Assembly (NCBI GenBank): GCA_003427395.1
Contig: BFEA01000269.1
Span: 2,099,487 to 2,122,600 of the forward strand
Length of the DNA stretch: 23,114 nt
Reading direction: 5' to 3'
Source of the DNA: Chara braunii
Lineage: Eukaryota > Streptophyta > Charophyceae > Charales > Characeae
Shown here: positions 1 through 10,110 of the stretch, piece after piece
How the letters are laid out: every line of letters begins with the position of its first letter
How positions within the stretch are numbered: the first letter of the stretch is position 1
Made by a program: the position numbers and the translations under genes
Notes under the pieces: generated by a model
Told to the model about the DNA's origin: nothing
The model's database searches: none
The model's input: the letters and a program-made list of their open reading frames with translations, nothing else

Positions 1-58
<58 letters not shown>
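1..58. repeat. (AG)n microsatellite
   Basis: Uninterrupted AG dinucleotide repeat filling the left edge of the window. It probably continues beyond it. Confidence 0.98.
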
Positions 59-63
<5 letters not shown>

Positions 64-1350
64 CTTCTGCCACCAAGAGGCTCAGTTGAGCTCTGACAAT
101 GTAGCTCCTATGACAAATGGACAGATTGACAAACTAGTAGACAAATGAAAAACACAGGTATTTCGACAACCAAGTACACCTCTTCGCAGATAATTACACT
201 TCAAACTTTCAGAGTCCACAACGGTATCATCTAAGTGTTTAATAAGGAAAATGAAAGTGACAAATGATAATGCACTTCCTAGTGAATGAGCTGCTCGTGC
301 CTACAGCTCCATAAATTTGCATGACATTTTCGTGCTTATCCTCTGCCATATCATCTTCACTTGACACCTAACAAAAAAACCGCTCCCTGTGCATAATGTT
401 TTTCTACACCTTCTGGCTAATCCTTCATTTCTCCCTGTTTTCTCCTCTCTTTAGGATCTCAACAGTGGACACTATTTGCATCATCATCTTGCCCAGACCC
501 GACCCTTTTTGCTCCCAACATAGTTGATCCTATTTCTTCTCCATCTTTCAGGTACATTTGACGATCCATGAGTCCAGGCATGAGAGAATAAGATTAAACA
601 TACATGGAAAAAATCAGAAGAAGTTGCCTTGAGCATTAATATCACGACGTACAACATCTCCTCCTCCAACAGCTTAACCCTTCCACTCAATACGCCACTC
701 AGATTGAGGTAAAAAACCTACAAGCTCTATCTTTATATACTCGACTTACCACCCCGTCTACTACGGAGTCCCACGTACTACCAGTGATTTAAAATTAAAT
801 TTCCCCAAAGAATTTCCTATAAAGCATGGATCGGGCCCTGATCCTAGCCCCTCTACTGATTTTTCCCAGCCTTTTTTTACCAGAGCCATGACTAATGCCG
901 AATGCGCGGCGGACTGCCGCGCCAAAACATACATAAATAAATAATAAATAACTTAGCACCACAGATTTTCAAAAAGGCGGGAAACAACAAAACAACACAT
1001 TCCCCACAACGTCCTATTGCTGCGTCGTTGTACCTGAGTACCTCCTGTGTGGATTTCCTTGGCCAGCGTTACGATATTGACCTTCGGGCGATATATGAGA
1101 ATCGTCTGCCGACGATAGCCTGCTGCTACTTTCCAAGAACCTTGCAGACGTGTTCTTCAGCCCCGTTACAAGACAAGTGACCCAGAAGCCCAGCTGCCGT
1201 GTACGCTGTCAAAGATGTTACCGAACGACTGCACAAATTTCAAAACGTGTTTACCACAACACCCCCCAGCTGCTCCCAAAATGGGGAACCATCCCTCCTT
1301 TTCATCCATTCGAGTCCCTTGGAAACTACCTTCCGGGGGTAGTTTAATTT
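59..1350. other. No supported gene; AT-rich sequence, possible decayed tail of the neighbouring retroelement
   Basis: Only short open frames with no recognisable motif are seen on either strand. The part nearest 1350, read on the minus strand, keeps short protein-like stretches in shifting frames and may be the decayed continuation of the retroelement at 1351-3240. I could not find an RT catalytic YADD-type motif here, so this is a guess. Confidence 0.4.
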
Positions 1351-1626
1351 TTATAATTCAGCAGCAAGAGTGAGGACACCCATACAGATCGTCCCCTCAT
1401 CATTACTGTTCCGAGAAATCCGAAGGATGGTGTTGGCGACCACGGCGAATTTTGCCCTTCTAGACCTGAACGAATCGAAGTATGTGTAAGTATGGTACTT
1501 CAATGGGTATGGGGACAAAATAGTCCCTGCATTCTTGAATTTGTGAGCGGATAATATGTGCGCCCTAGCTTCAGATACTATTAGTCTGGTTTCCAGGGGC
1601 AATGTCCGACAGGCCGGCATCAACAT
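1351..1626 (-). pseudogene. Frame-shifted continuation of the retroelement ORF
   Basis: A 91-codon frame overlaps the end of the upstream ORF and runs on in another frame. It holds KNAGTILSPYPLKYHTYTYF and an Arg-rich segment, loosely like the 'linker, Pro-Tyr, Lys-x-Lys, Arg-Pro' entry into RT motif 1. The likeness is weak. It is best read as frameshifted RT debris. Confidence 0.3.
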
Positions 1627-2425
1627 ACCGCGTCTTCATGTCAAGCATGATTTTACCCTTATCATTGTTCACCCTTTCGTAGTTATTATTACACAAAAAC
1701 ATTTTCTGAAGACCTTGTTCATACCGTTTTGGACATTCAGTCCAAGTTTCACTAAGGTTGCGGTCTAATGGGGCAAGAACAAGGCCTTCGAACGCTTGCT
1801 TAATGCCAAGAACATATTCACTCAGTACACACCCAGGTGACATAGTTTCCCCTTTCCTACTTATTGAGCTGAGGTGAATTCTCACCATCTCGGTAACCAG
1901 ACCGGTGTTTCGAAGCCCATCTTGGTTGAGGCACTCCTTGTTAACAACAGATGCTGGAAATGGTATATTTTTCACATTATGAAGAAATGGCTTAATACCC
2001 TCAACTTCGCTGAGCTTAACGACGACATGCCCATTGATTCTAGGCAGATCGAAACTATCGCACACACAGTTAAACTCACTGTTCTGTGCGAAGCGATTCT
2101 GGTTATGTAAGAGATCTCCGACCGACTTCGCTTTCAGCCAAACGGCCCGAGTCCTTTTTACATACACGTCAGCCAGCAGTTTGGGTAGAATATGACCACT
2201 GATCCAGTTCTTTACAGAGTCTTCAACTTCCTGTTTGTCAATAGTAGTACAAAAGGGAAATTTGATAGTCACAGAAGCCCGCGGATTGATACCAAAACAT
2301 TTTTTACATGCATTAGTAAGAAGTCCTCGGACGATCTGCCGGCCACGGTGCTGATTGATTGTCTTTACCGCATTATTTAGCACAAGTAATTCTTCCAAAC
2401 TCTTTTTGAACAGGTCTCTTCGTTT
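1571..2425 (-). pseudogene. Downstream part of GIY-YIG retroelement ORF, likely pre-RT and RT entry region
   Basis: The same frame as the GIY-YIG ORF continues past the TAG at 2426-2428 for about 283 codons and ends at TGA 1571-1573. Near its end is VLAPLDRNLSETWTECPKRY, which resembles the Leu-Asp-Lys-Asn and Cys-Pro segments that precede RT motifs in Penelope-like elements. This match is by eye and needs a profile search. The TAG that separates it from the GIY-YIG domain could be a CAG that mutated, since there is no spacer, start signal or frame change. No catalytic Asp pair is visible. It could instead be an unrelated ORF, but frame continuity argues for one broken gene. Confidence 0.5.
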
Positions 2426-3238
2426 CTAGGGAGCTCTCAAGAGTGAGATTAATTCGGCCTTTTTTTGTTCAGTCTTTGTTCGAGTACGAATCAGTTCAGT
2501 AATCATCCAGTCCCCGCTGGTTTCAATTGTATCTTTGGCATCAAGTAGAAGAAGATTTTTTTCGTGTATTTTAATCTTCGTGTGTCCATACAATAGAGCA
2601 CAAAGATGCCACGCTTTCAACCAACGAGCACCAGCATTGTTCTTCATCCTGATCATCCTAGTTATCCCCCTTTTTGACAGAATTTTTAACACACGGAGGA
2701 GGTCAGGTTCATTACAACATTCCGCATCCATACAAGAGAATAGCACAGGTTCCAACACTTGAACCGGGGTAAGTACGTGTGTTTTTTTCTTCTGACTCCG
2801 GGATCTCCGTTTTCTTCCACGTTTCTTTTTTCCACGTGAGTTTAAACCAGGGTTAAAACCTTTGATCGTGGCTGATTCAAAGTTGTCCAGAGCAGAATCA
2901 CTACCGAACCAAATCGGGATAGGAACATAGGCAGCGGTGCCAGCTTTCCTAAGCCATGAATGCACCTTCTGCTTACTACTACCATTCACAGATCTGCAAT
3001 GCTCCCCCCACCGGTCCTGCAGTGATCTAACTGTTTTCCCGACATATACAAGCTTGTGGTTGAGTGACGTTAACACATATACACAACTGCTTGCGTCCAG
3101 GAGTCGATTCCAGTCACTTTGCGGAAGCGCCAGCCACAACCTCACATAAGCACTACCCCACTTGATCTCGCTATCATTCTTCGGCCGACACCAAGATCCG
3201 CTAGGCCAAGTGTACCAGGCACCACAACAGGTGCATCC
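2426..3238 (-). CDS. GIY-YIG endonuclease domain ORF (first part of retroelement polyprotein)
   Basis: The frame is open from just after a TAG at 3239-3241 to a TAG at 2426-2428, about 270 codons. No ATG is present near the front; a GTG at 3143-3145 is the first start-like codon, so the true start is unclear. Counting from that GTG, the hallmarks of a GIY-YIG nuclease are visible: VYVL with Tyr23, VYVGKT with Tyr34 and Gly36, Arg45 in LQDRW, Glu90 in NFESATI and Asn102 in NPGLNSR. All five family positions are therefore kept, although GIY and YIG read VYV and YVG. A strongly basic stretch, RGKKKRGRKRRSRSQKKK (residues 104-121), could be a nuclear localisation or nucleic-acid-binding segment. 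Upstream of the GTG lies a Cys/Trp-rich segment, CTCC followed by SWC. In a Penelope-like element this domain would nick target DNA to start reverse transcription. The fold call is firm; activity is unknown. Confidence 0.75.
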   Translation of the reverse strand, partial: GCTCCGAWYTWPSGSWCRPKNDSEIKWGSAYVRLWLALPQSDWNRLLDASSCVYVLTSLNHKLVYVGKTVRSLQDRWGEHCRSVNGSSKQKVHSWLRKAGTAAYVPIPIWFGSDSALDNFESATIKGFNPGLNSRGKKKRGRKRRSRSQKKKTHVLTPVQVLEPVLFSCMDAECCNEPDLLRVLKILSKRGITRMIRMKNNAGARWLKAWHLCALLYGHTKIKIHEKNLLLLDAKDTIETSGDWMITELIRTRTKTEQKKAELISLLRAP

Positions 3239-3240
3239 CT

Positions 3241-3789
3241 ATACCCTGAGCACCCCCAAGGTCTAGGACCCTGTCATCACGACATATGGGAATAAGCTCT
3301 CTGTTGTTGATCCTGCTCGACCAGTACTCAATGAGGCATAGTTAACGGAGGCTGGTGACTGCCGCACAACCTCCATTTCCTCCCTACTGAAACGCGTTGC
3401 ACCAACAATCGTCATTCTGCTTGGCCCTTTATTAATTGACTTGTTCATCTCACTCAAATCATGTACACCTTCCCCTGTTGATGTGGATTACAACACTGAC
3501 GCTGCTGCAAGTGATGCAGATGTTGACACCTGCAAAAGAAGAGCAACAGAAGTAAGTCAGTGACTCTCATTTCCCCTTTTGATTCCTGAATTGAAACTGT
3601 TCACATAATTACCCACGAAGTTCGTATAAAATAGAAATAAAACCCATGCATTAAGCAACATCTGGCTCGCTTCTCACATCACTAACCTACCAAAGTCAAA
3701 CCTGAGACATCCAAGAAGTGCAACCCTTCCTATCTTCAAGTTCCAAACAAGTATATGAAGAGAACACAAGGGAAAAGTGATGGTAAGGG
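3241..3789. other. No supported gene
   Basis: No recognisable coding or RNA feature. The longest open frame (3263-3457, minus) has no motif. Confidence 0.5.
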
Positions 3790-4190
3790 GATAAAAGGGG
3801 CAAGCCAGGAAAAGCTAAGAGAGGGTAAGTGGGGAGCGCATGCTGGATGGGCAGATGGGTTGGCAAGGGTATCGTAGACGTGTCATTTACAGACCACCTC
3901 TTTTAGCGAAGTCCTTTGATAATACTGGCCTCACTTCTCAAGCCACCTAATTCCAGAGTCAGGCCCAAGACACTAATTTCAAGGATTACAGCCCGCTTTC
4001 GTCTTCCTAACAGACACACAAAGAGAAGAAAAAAGGACCAGGGACAACAAGGAAGTCCAATGGTCAAGACTGAAGAACCAAGACTGGACAAATGGGGATG
4101 GACGACTGGGCTGGCAAGGGTATTGAGGAGGTATCATTGACATACCCTGTCCTTTTGCGAAGAACTTTGCTGGATGCTATCCGATGTGAT
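3790..4190 (+). repeat. Degenerate direct repeat pair (~80 bp units)
   Basis: A segment near 3845-3925 (GGTTGGCAAGGGTAT, then a TGTCATTTACA-like and a TTTAGCGAAG-like block) recurs near 4095-4170 as GGCTGGCAAGGGTAT, ATCATTGACA and TTTGCGAAGAA. The two are about 250 bp apart and clearly diverged. Confidence 0.5.
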
Positions 4191-5888
4191 CTGCAAACTT
4201 ATCTTTTCTAGCGGCAAACTCGAGTACATCATATCAACATCATCAAACCCGTGGAGGTTTTCTTGATTCCTCTCCAAGTAGTCCTCAATAATGTCTGTCA
4301 CCTCGTTTGACCTTTTCATGACTGATCTCATCATTATGGAACAATCTCAGGACCTAAGAAAGCACACACTGAGATTCCACACACATTCTTGTGCGATCAA
4401 AACCTGCCTGTTGCCATTCAGCATTGTGACTGAATGGTACACACATATCAATGTTGACATTCAGACCATGAGTTCAAACTGTGCTGGACATAACAGTCAT
4501 ACACTCTAGCCCCTCTGTCTCTCTCTCACGCACACACACTCACAATAGTGCGCACACATGTGTGAGAGATAAGGAAGACCACTCTGACTGTGTACATGCA
4601 CGTGGCAGCAAATATGGAGTTCANATGCCAATGNATTTTNTCCTTTAACAGAAAGGTACTAGATGGTGTATAAAACACACAGATAAAGGTCGGAGTGCAA
4701 CTTCCAGCCAGAAAACAAGCATGCGTATTAGTGCACTCATTCCCTTTCTCGACGATCTCAACATAAACTTTTATCTATTTTGCCATAGCAGCATTGCATG
4801 AAAACGTATCAGGGAAAGCATACGCCTTACCAAGAACACAAGCAATTGCAGCAGATGGTCAAACAAAGATACACATACACTGCAATCAGATGCGGCTTAC
4901 TTCGCTTCAGCATGCATGTGAACAAATACCATTGACTCAGCGACTTGCAAATAACAGAATCAACAGCAGAACTTGCAATGGCGCACAGTGCCCACACAGA
5001 AACTCAGATGTGCGAACTTGGACAAGAATTCAGTTTGAAGTCAACTCGAACATCAATGGCTATGGCACAATCAGTGCCCAACTGAAATTCCCACCCGATC
5101 GTCTGTAACCACCACCAACTTGTTCACACACACACGCACACTCATGTGCTTACTAGGATCACCTTGAATGTCCCACACACACACACACACACTAACACTA
5201 ACACTACTGCTGACGTGGCAGCTATGGCTGCCGTCACTAACCTACTAACCCTCTACTACTACCTAGCGGCTATGACCGCTCTTCACCCTCGCAGCCCTCT
5301 TCTTCTCCGGGCACCTGCAGACCTCCCATGCACAAGTCGCTCAAGCAGCACTTCCGCACGGCTCACAGGCAGAATGAATGAATGCCTTGACTGCCTTTTT
5401 ATTTATACTTGTTTCTTCGGTGGTCTGGCCTGCCTTGGCCCAGGCCCAGGATGTGCACTGTCCCGGTAGGACTAGGACTGAACACTGCTGAGTAGGCCAA
5501 GTAGGACTGGGACTGCCCCTTTGCTGACTGTGCTAGGACTGCCCCTTGCTGACTCAACTACGGACTACCTACTAGACTCTACGAAGAGCCACTTCGGATC
5601 CTTCTAGACTGGACCTAGGTAGCTACGACCTAGGACTGGCCTACGACTGCTAACACTAAGGTCTACGGGTCAAGTCCTCGCGACCAACTATGTACAGTAG
5701 TCTCAAAGAGACGACTTCGGGAACAGGTCGTGGAATCAAACCACACAGGGGTCCAAGGGTACTGTACAACAAGGTGGGTGAGGTCTAGGGATCGAGCCCT
5801 GGGATCTGCGTCTGTTACACAACTGTGGTGAAAACACTGAAAACCATTTCATACACGCTCTATTGTCTGCTTTAAAGTTTACACTATA
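4191..5888. other. No supported gene; microsatellites and low-complexity sequence, with Ns
   Basis: Single N bases at 4624, 4634 and 4640. Short CA-rich tracts occur near 4530-4560 and 5112-5195, including a CACACATGTGTG palindrome near 4553. From about 5460 to 5660 the sequence is dominated by degenerate GGACT/CTAGGACTG words. Frames at 4794-5108 and 5146-5469 are open but carry no motif and partly read through microsatellite. Confidence 0.5.
5175..5195. repeat. (CA)n microsatellite
   Basis: About ten CA units, followed by CTAACA-like units. Confidence 0.9.
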
Positions 5889-6482
5889 TATTCTGTAACC
5901 ATTAAAGGGAAAAGAAGTGATTGCTCTACATCTCAAATAAAAAACGAGGTACATTGGTAAGGAGACAAGAAGAAGGTGAGGACGAGTGACACCTAATACT
6001 ATAGCCATAACCCTAGATCCCCAGACTTTAGAGATTACCAACCGGACAAGACAGCCTTTTCTGTAACCATCAAAGAGGAAAGAAGAGGTTGTTCTACATC
6101 TCAAATGAAAAACGGGGTACATTGGTAAGGAGGGAAGAAGAAGGTGAGGATGAGTGATACCTTATAAAATAGCCATCGCCCTGTTCTACATCTCAAATGA
6201 AAAACGAGATACATTGGTAAGGAGGGAAGAAGAAGGTGAGGATGCGTGACACCTTATAAAATAACCATCGCCCTAGATCACCCAGACTTATCAACCGGAC
6301 AAGACACCTTTTTTGTAATCATCAAAGAGGAAGAAAAAGTTGCTCTACATCTCAAATGAAAAATGAGGGACATTCGTAAGGAGACAGGAAGAAGGTGAGG
6401 ACGAGTGAAACCTAATACTGTACCCATAGCCCTAGAGCCCCCAGACGTGAGAGCTTACCAACCGGATGAGAGAACCTTCTCC
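5889..6482 (+). repeat. ~170-bp tandem repeat, four units (two shortened)
   Basis: Units begin near 5889, 6059, 6184 and 6312. Each carries the ordered words CTACATCTCAAATGAAAAA, ACATTGGTAAGGAG and AGAAGAAGGTGAGGA. The first and fourth are about 170 bp; the second and third are about 125-128 bp because each lacks part of the unit. Units 1 and 4 share GACGAGTGA and CCTAATACT; units 2 and 3 share GGAGGGAAGAAG and CCTTATAAAATA. There are therefore two unit subtypes in the order A-B-B-A. Confidence 0.9.
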
Positions 6483-7734
6483 GATTGAATAAAATATATG
6501 TATCCAGACTGAAATTTGCACCAAATGCAGCTACAATGACCCTGACTTCTATGCAGGTTGCAAAAGAAATGAAAGAACTTGACAAGAGATTAAGACAAAG
6601 GAAGAATGGAAGGAAAAATGAGCGAGAGCGATAGACAGAAAACCAGATTGCAACATCACATTGTAAACCAGATAGTCGTGTACCCAGCTGAAAGCAACAA
6701 GCACTGAGATAAGTGTCAAACAAGAGTAATACAATGAATCATCTCAAACGGCGTGGACATCCCTTCTCGCCACCAGCAACAAAGCAGACAATGTCACTCT
6801 TCTGATATGTCGCTCAGTGCCCAGCCTACACTACCAGATAACTGTACTAGCCTACCACTACGACATGCAACCGGAGTCACTTCCAAGCTGAAGACCAAAG
6901 TACAAGCCGACGTCACTCATGTAGACAGCTGCGAATACCAGGTACGTGTCTCTTTCTCCTCTCTTACCTCACCTCGTTTCCCCCACAGTGTTCCTCTCCG
7001 CACCCAAGGACCACCATCGCCCACAATGAACCAGCGCCCAGCAGCCTGGCTATGGCTGCCTGGCGCTCGCAGCTCCTGCTGCGCCCCTCACCACTTTCGC
7101 CTGTGTGCGCCCTCCAGCCTCTCGCCCAGCGGCCAGCCAGCCAGTAATCCAGCAGCGCTGCCGCCTTGACTTGAGAGCCACAATGTGCTCTGACTGTTGT
7201 GCTCACTTTCCTTTATTGAAAGTGAGCTCTGGTCGTCGTGCCCTGGGCCTGGCTGGGTGAGTTTCCAGTAGCTTCCAGTCGAGCCCCAGTATCTGCGCCC
7301 AGGCCCAGTTTCAGATACTGGCCTGGGCCCCGTGCAGTTGCCCACGAGGCTCCAAGTGTTTGCTGCGATCTCATTGGCTCGTGGCAAGTGTGTGATGAAC
7401 CAACTGCATTCTCATTGATCCGCGGCCGCCGTGTGACCTGTCGGCCTCTGGATGCGTGTGCCCAGGGCCTCAACCGGACGAACCCTGGGCTCAACTGCAC
7501 CTTGTAGCTGCTCCTTCCAGAAAGAGCCAGGGAAGGCTCACGTTGCTCTGTAACAAACTGGCGTGCCGCAACTGTCTGGTACCCCACATGCAGAAATGAC
7601 AAAAATGGGCCTCAGGTGGATTTCCAGGCCCGCCTTCACTTAGAGCAAGCACAAGGCTTGCTGGGGCCCCAGCCCAGAACGTGTGTAAGCCCGAAAAGGG
7701 TTATGCGAGGGCTCAATCCTCGCAACAAGAAGAA
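6483..7734. other. No supported gene; GC-rich from about 6950
   Basis: Several long overlapping frames on both strands between 6950 and 7600 are a product of local GC richness, not of recognisable protein. The stretch near 6540-6620 resembles 14190-14270 (TTGCAAAAGAAATGAA then GAACTTGA), so part of it belongs to the dispersed repeat seen further right. Confidence 0.5.
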
Positions 7735-7841
7735 ATGAGAAAAAAAGAAGATGAAGAAGATGTACACCAGCAAAAGACTAATGACAAATCCCCCTTCTCT
7801 CGCCAATCAATCTCCTCCTCCTTGTCTCCCCTGACCTTACT

Positions 7842-8078
7842 CAACAATTAATAATAATAATGACAATGAATGGCTGAACCAGAACCAATCTCCGAATCTC
7901 CCTCTTGCTGCTGGCACAACATGAGGTCCACCATAGCCATGAGGTACAACATGAGGTCCACCATAGCCATGACCTCCACCTTATTCAACAATAAATAATA
8001 ATAATGACAATGAATGGCTGAACCAGAACCAATCTCCGAATCTCCCTCTTGCTGCTGGGACAACATGAGGTCCACCTA
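7842..8078 (+). repeat. 144-bp tandem duplication with internal 30-bp duplication
   Basis: The block starting GACAATGAATGGCTGAACC at 7862 recurs at 8006, a 144-bp period, nearly identical. Within the first unit a 30-bp segment at 7916-7945 is repeated at 7946-7975. Confidence 0.92.
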
Positions 8079-8316
8079 CTGGTCATTACAGGTCTGATAT
8101 CGTCGGTTACAGGCCCTAGACTCGGACTTCAGGACTGGTACCTAGACCTAGGGCTACCAGACTCTCTAAAATTCACACAAACTAACTTTTTGTCTTCTTC
8201 TGCTCGGCCTACTGGTATTCAAGTACTACGGGCCTAGCCTACCGATACTTGAGTGTGCCCCTAAGCTACCCCGCCACTTGAGTGTTTCCCCACTGCAACC
8301 CTCAAAGTCACAGCCG

Positions 8317-8325
8317 CAGGTAAGT
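8317..8325 (+). promoter_or_regulatory. Splice-donor-like CAG|GTAAGTA conserved in both dispersed repeat copies
   Basis: A consensus 5' splice site sequence is kept in the same place in copy 2 (about 15318-15326). A TTTTTGCAG at 8512-8520 could be an acceptor in copy 1, but copy 2 has no equally good one. Use in splicing is not shown. Confidence 0.3.
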
Positions 8326-8768
8326 ACTGGCCCCGTGGGCCTCCCAAACAAACAAGTGCCCTGGTGGGCCACACACACACTCAGGCAAACAGGCACTCAG
8401 ACAGGCGCATGAACACACACAAACTCAGAGAACTCAGCAAAATGCGGGAATCTCAGCAAAGCACACATTCCAGCTGCAAAACTCAGAAATCAGCAGTGTT
8501 TTCAGTCTGTGTTTTTGCAGGTCTTTACAGTACAAAGTTCTTACCTCAAACGTGCTGCTGCTGCCACGCCACAGTCTTCACTATGAGCCTGCACAAATCA
8601 CAACTGACACAGCCCGCACACATGCTAACATACAACAAAGGGGAAAACCCAAAGTGTCAAGGAGGAAACAAGAAAGCATGAAGTGTATCACATGGAGGGT
8701 GGAGGAGGCATTTGCAGAATTCTACCAGCATAAGGAGCCTAATTTACATTTTTTTAAATTCAGCCCTT

Positions 8769-8784
8769 TCATTCTACCTAACCT
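8769..8784. repeat. LINE target-site duplication, left copy
   Basis: TCATTCTACCTAACCT, identical to 14049-14064. It lies directly against the poly(T) tract, which is the element's poly(A) tail on the minus strand. Confidence 0.93.
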
Positions 8785-8804
8785 TTTTTTTTTTTTTTTT
8801 TTTT
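8784..8804 (-). other. Poly(A) tail of the LINE (poly(T) on + strand)
   Basis: 21 consecutive T, directly abutting the left target-site duplication; one T is shared between the two. Confidence 0.95.
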
Positions 8805-9421
8805 AAACAGAACCCTAGGGTTCTGGCTCCTTTTCCATTCTGGGGAGCGTCAGTCCGGTTCCTATTCCCCCGGCAAGTCATGATAATACATAAGATACTC
8901 ACTCACGCTCCTCCCCCTTCTGGTGTGGAGGCCCGGACGCCGGCATTGATTACTTCTCGTAAGAAGGATGTACCGAACTTCACCCCTGCCTAAGTTAGCC
9001 TGTACTAAAGGGGAGCTTTCTCAGATACTTGTCCTAATTGGACCTTGCTGAGCTGGTCTTTTAACCACGTGGAGTTCCTCTCAGTCGAGTGGACTGTCAG
9101 ATTGGTAATGATCGCTAGAACTGTAATAGTGGCCTGTTGACCTTCTCGTTACTAACTCTCTTGTTTGAACTTACAGGTAGGTTGACTGGCTATTTTCTTC
9201 TACAATATGTCTGTGTCTTCCCTCTCTCTCTTGCCTGGGTTAACCTGTTGTTGTTAGTGAGAATTTTGTCTGTTTGGGATTGAAGATTTTCAGTAACCTG
9301 TTGGTATCGAGTTAGCGGACGGGTCTGGATGTTGGTTTCTCTGCTGTCCTTTCTTCTGTTCCTGGTTTCGTTTGGGATAAGGTCTGAGTGGAATTTGGTT
9401 TCTTCTCGGATGATCGGATGA
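8805..9421 (-). other. LINE 3' untranslated region
   Basis: Lies between the ORF stop at 9422-9424 and the poly(A). An 85-codon frame at 9190-9447 is open but has no known domain. It may be coding sequence of the parent element shifted out of frame, or chance. Confidence 0.6.
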
Positions 9422-9859
9422 TTAGATGTGTAAGTCGAGATTGTCATTTGGACTGTGGTGGTGTTGGACTTCTGGTGGTGGAGCGGATGTAAGGGATTGA
9501 GTTGATAGAATGAGCCCGTCCTTAAAGACCAGGCTGATTTTTTCTATTGTTCCTAACGTTCCTCCTCCTAGTTTTCCTGTCGTAAAACTTTTAATAATCT
9601 CAAGTTTTTTATCTGGGGTGTTTTGTATTCTTACCTGTGTTTTTTTCCAGAGGGCGTTGAGTTCGGTTTCTATAAGATGTTTGATAGTGGTTAGGGGATT
9701 TTCATGGTTAGTGGGGTGATCATCGAAGGTCCGGTCACATCTCCTTTTCCAGATTGCCCACAGTGAGGTTTTTCTGATTAGTGAGAAAAAGAATAGGTCG
9801 AAGCCTTTAAATTCTGGGGATTGTTCTGTATCCAGATAAAGAGTTCCCGGGTTGATTTG

Positions 9860-10110
9860 TACTGTTTTATTTGAGTGTTTGGCCCATGTTTGTTCTAGTT
9901 CCTTCCATAGGATTTGGGTCTTCTCGCATTCTATGAAACAGTGATTGAGTGTTTCTGTGGTTTGTGAATTGCAGACTTTGCACCATGACTCCTGTTCTGA
10001 TCTGTCGTCTTTCTTGCGTCTTTGTGATAGCCAATGGTTCACTGGGACAGCTCTGTATGTAATAAGCCAAAATAGGCTGGCCAGTTTTACCGGTCTCATG
10101 CAGAATATTG
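9860..10110 (-). pseudogene. zf-RVT-like zinc-binding domain of the LINE
   Basis: The motif W-C-x2-C (residues 152-156 of the last frame, counted from 10438), then H166, C171 and W178, matches the zinc-knuckle domain found after the RT in plant LINEs. It lies in the frame after the second frameshift and is itself undamaged. Confidence 0.85.

Larger units (their letters stand above)
1351..3240 (-). mobile_element. Penelope-like retroelement remnant with N-terminal GIY-YIG endonuclease
   Basis: On the minus strand a GIY-YIG domain comes first and is followed in the same reading frame, after a single TAG at 2426-2428, by about 280 codons that look like the region leading into a reverse transcriptase. 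In classical Penelope elements the GIY-YIG domain is C-terminal to the RT. The order seen here matches the permuted Naiad/Chlamys-type Penelope-like elements, known from green algae, protists and invertebrates. The RT catalytic core is not recognisable, so the element is a 5' portion or is decayed at its 3' end. The frame is lost at 1571 (TGA) and a shifted frame continues to 1351. I see no target-site duplication or terminal repeat bounding it. An alternative is an unrelated GIY-YIG protein gene next to an unknown ORF. Confidence 0.6.
7735..8540 (+). repeat. Dispersed repeat, copy 1
   Basis: Matches 14265-15545 in the same orientation through several ordered blocks: GATGTACACCAGCA, a GAATGG-TGAACCAGAA block, GTCCACCATAGCCATG, TGTCTTCTTCTGCTCGGCCT, CCACTTGAGTGTTT, CAGGTAAGTAC, CGGGAATCTCAGCAA and AATCAGCAGTGTT. 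Copy 2 is longer because it holds about 500 bp of extra sequence. No coding domain is visible, so the family is unknown. It could be a non-autonomous transposon or a segmental duplication. Confidence 0.8.

Noticed and set aside
5780-5805. tRNA B-box-like GGGATCGAGCCC
   Set aside because: No A box at proper spacing and no cloverleaf; the arm does not form a standard 5-bp stem with a 7-nt loop.
6953-7602. Several overlapping long ORFs on both strands
   Set aside because: GC-rich sequence with few stops; no domains, no consistent frame, composition follows the DNA.
7700-7725. TGCGAGG/CCTCGCA hairpin with GGCTCAATCC, like a tRNA T arm or SINE promoter
   Set aside because: No acceptor stem or A box could be found upstream. 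One arm alone is not enough.
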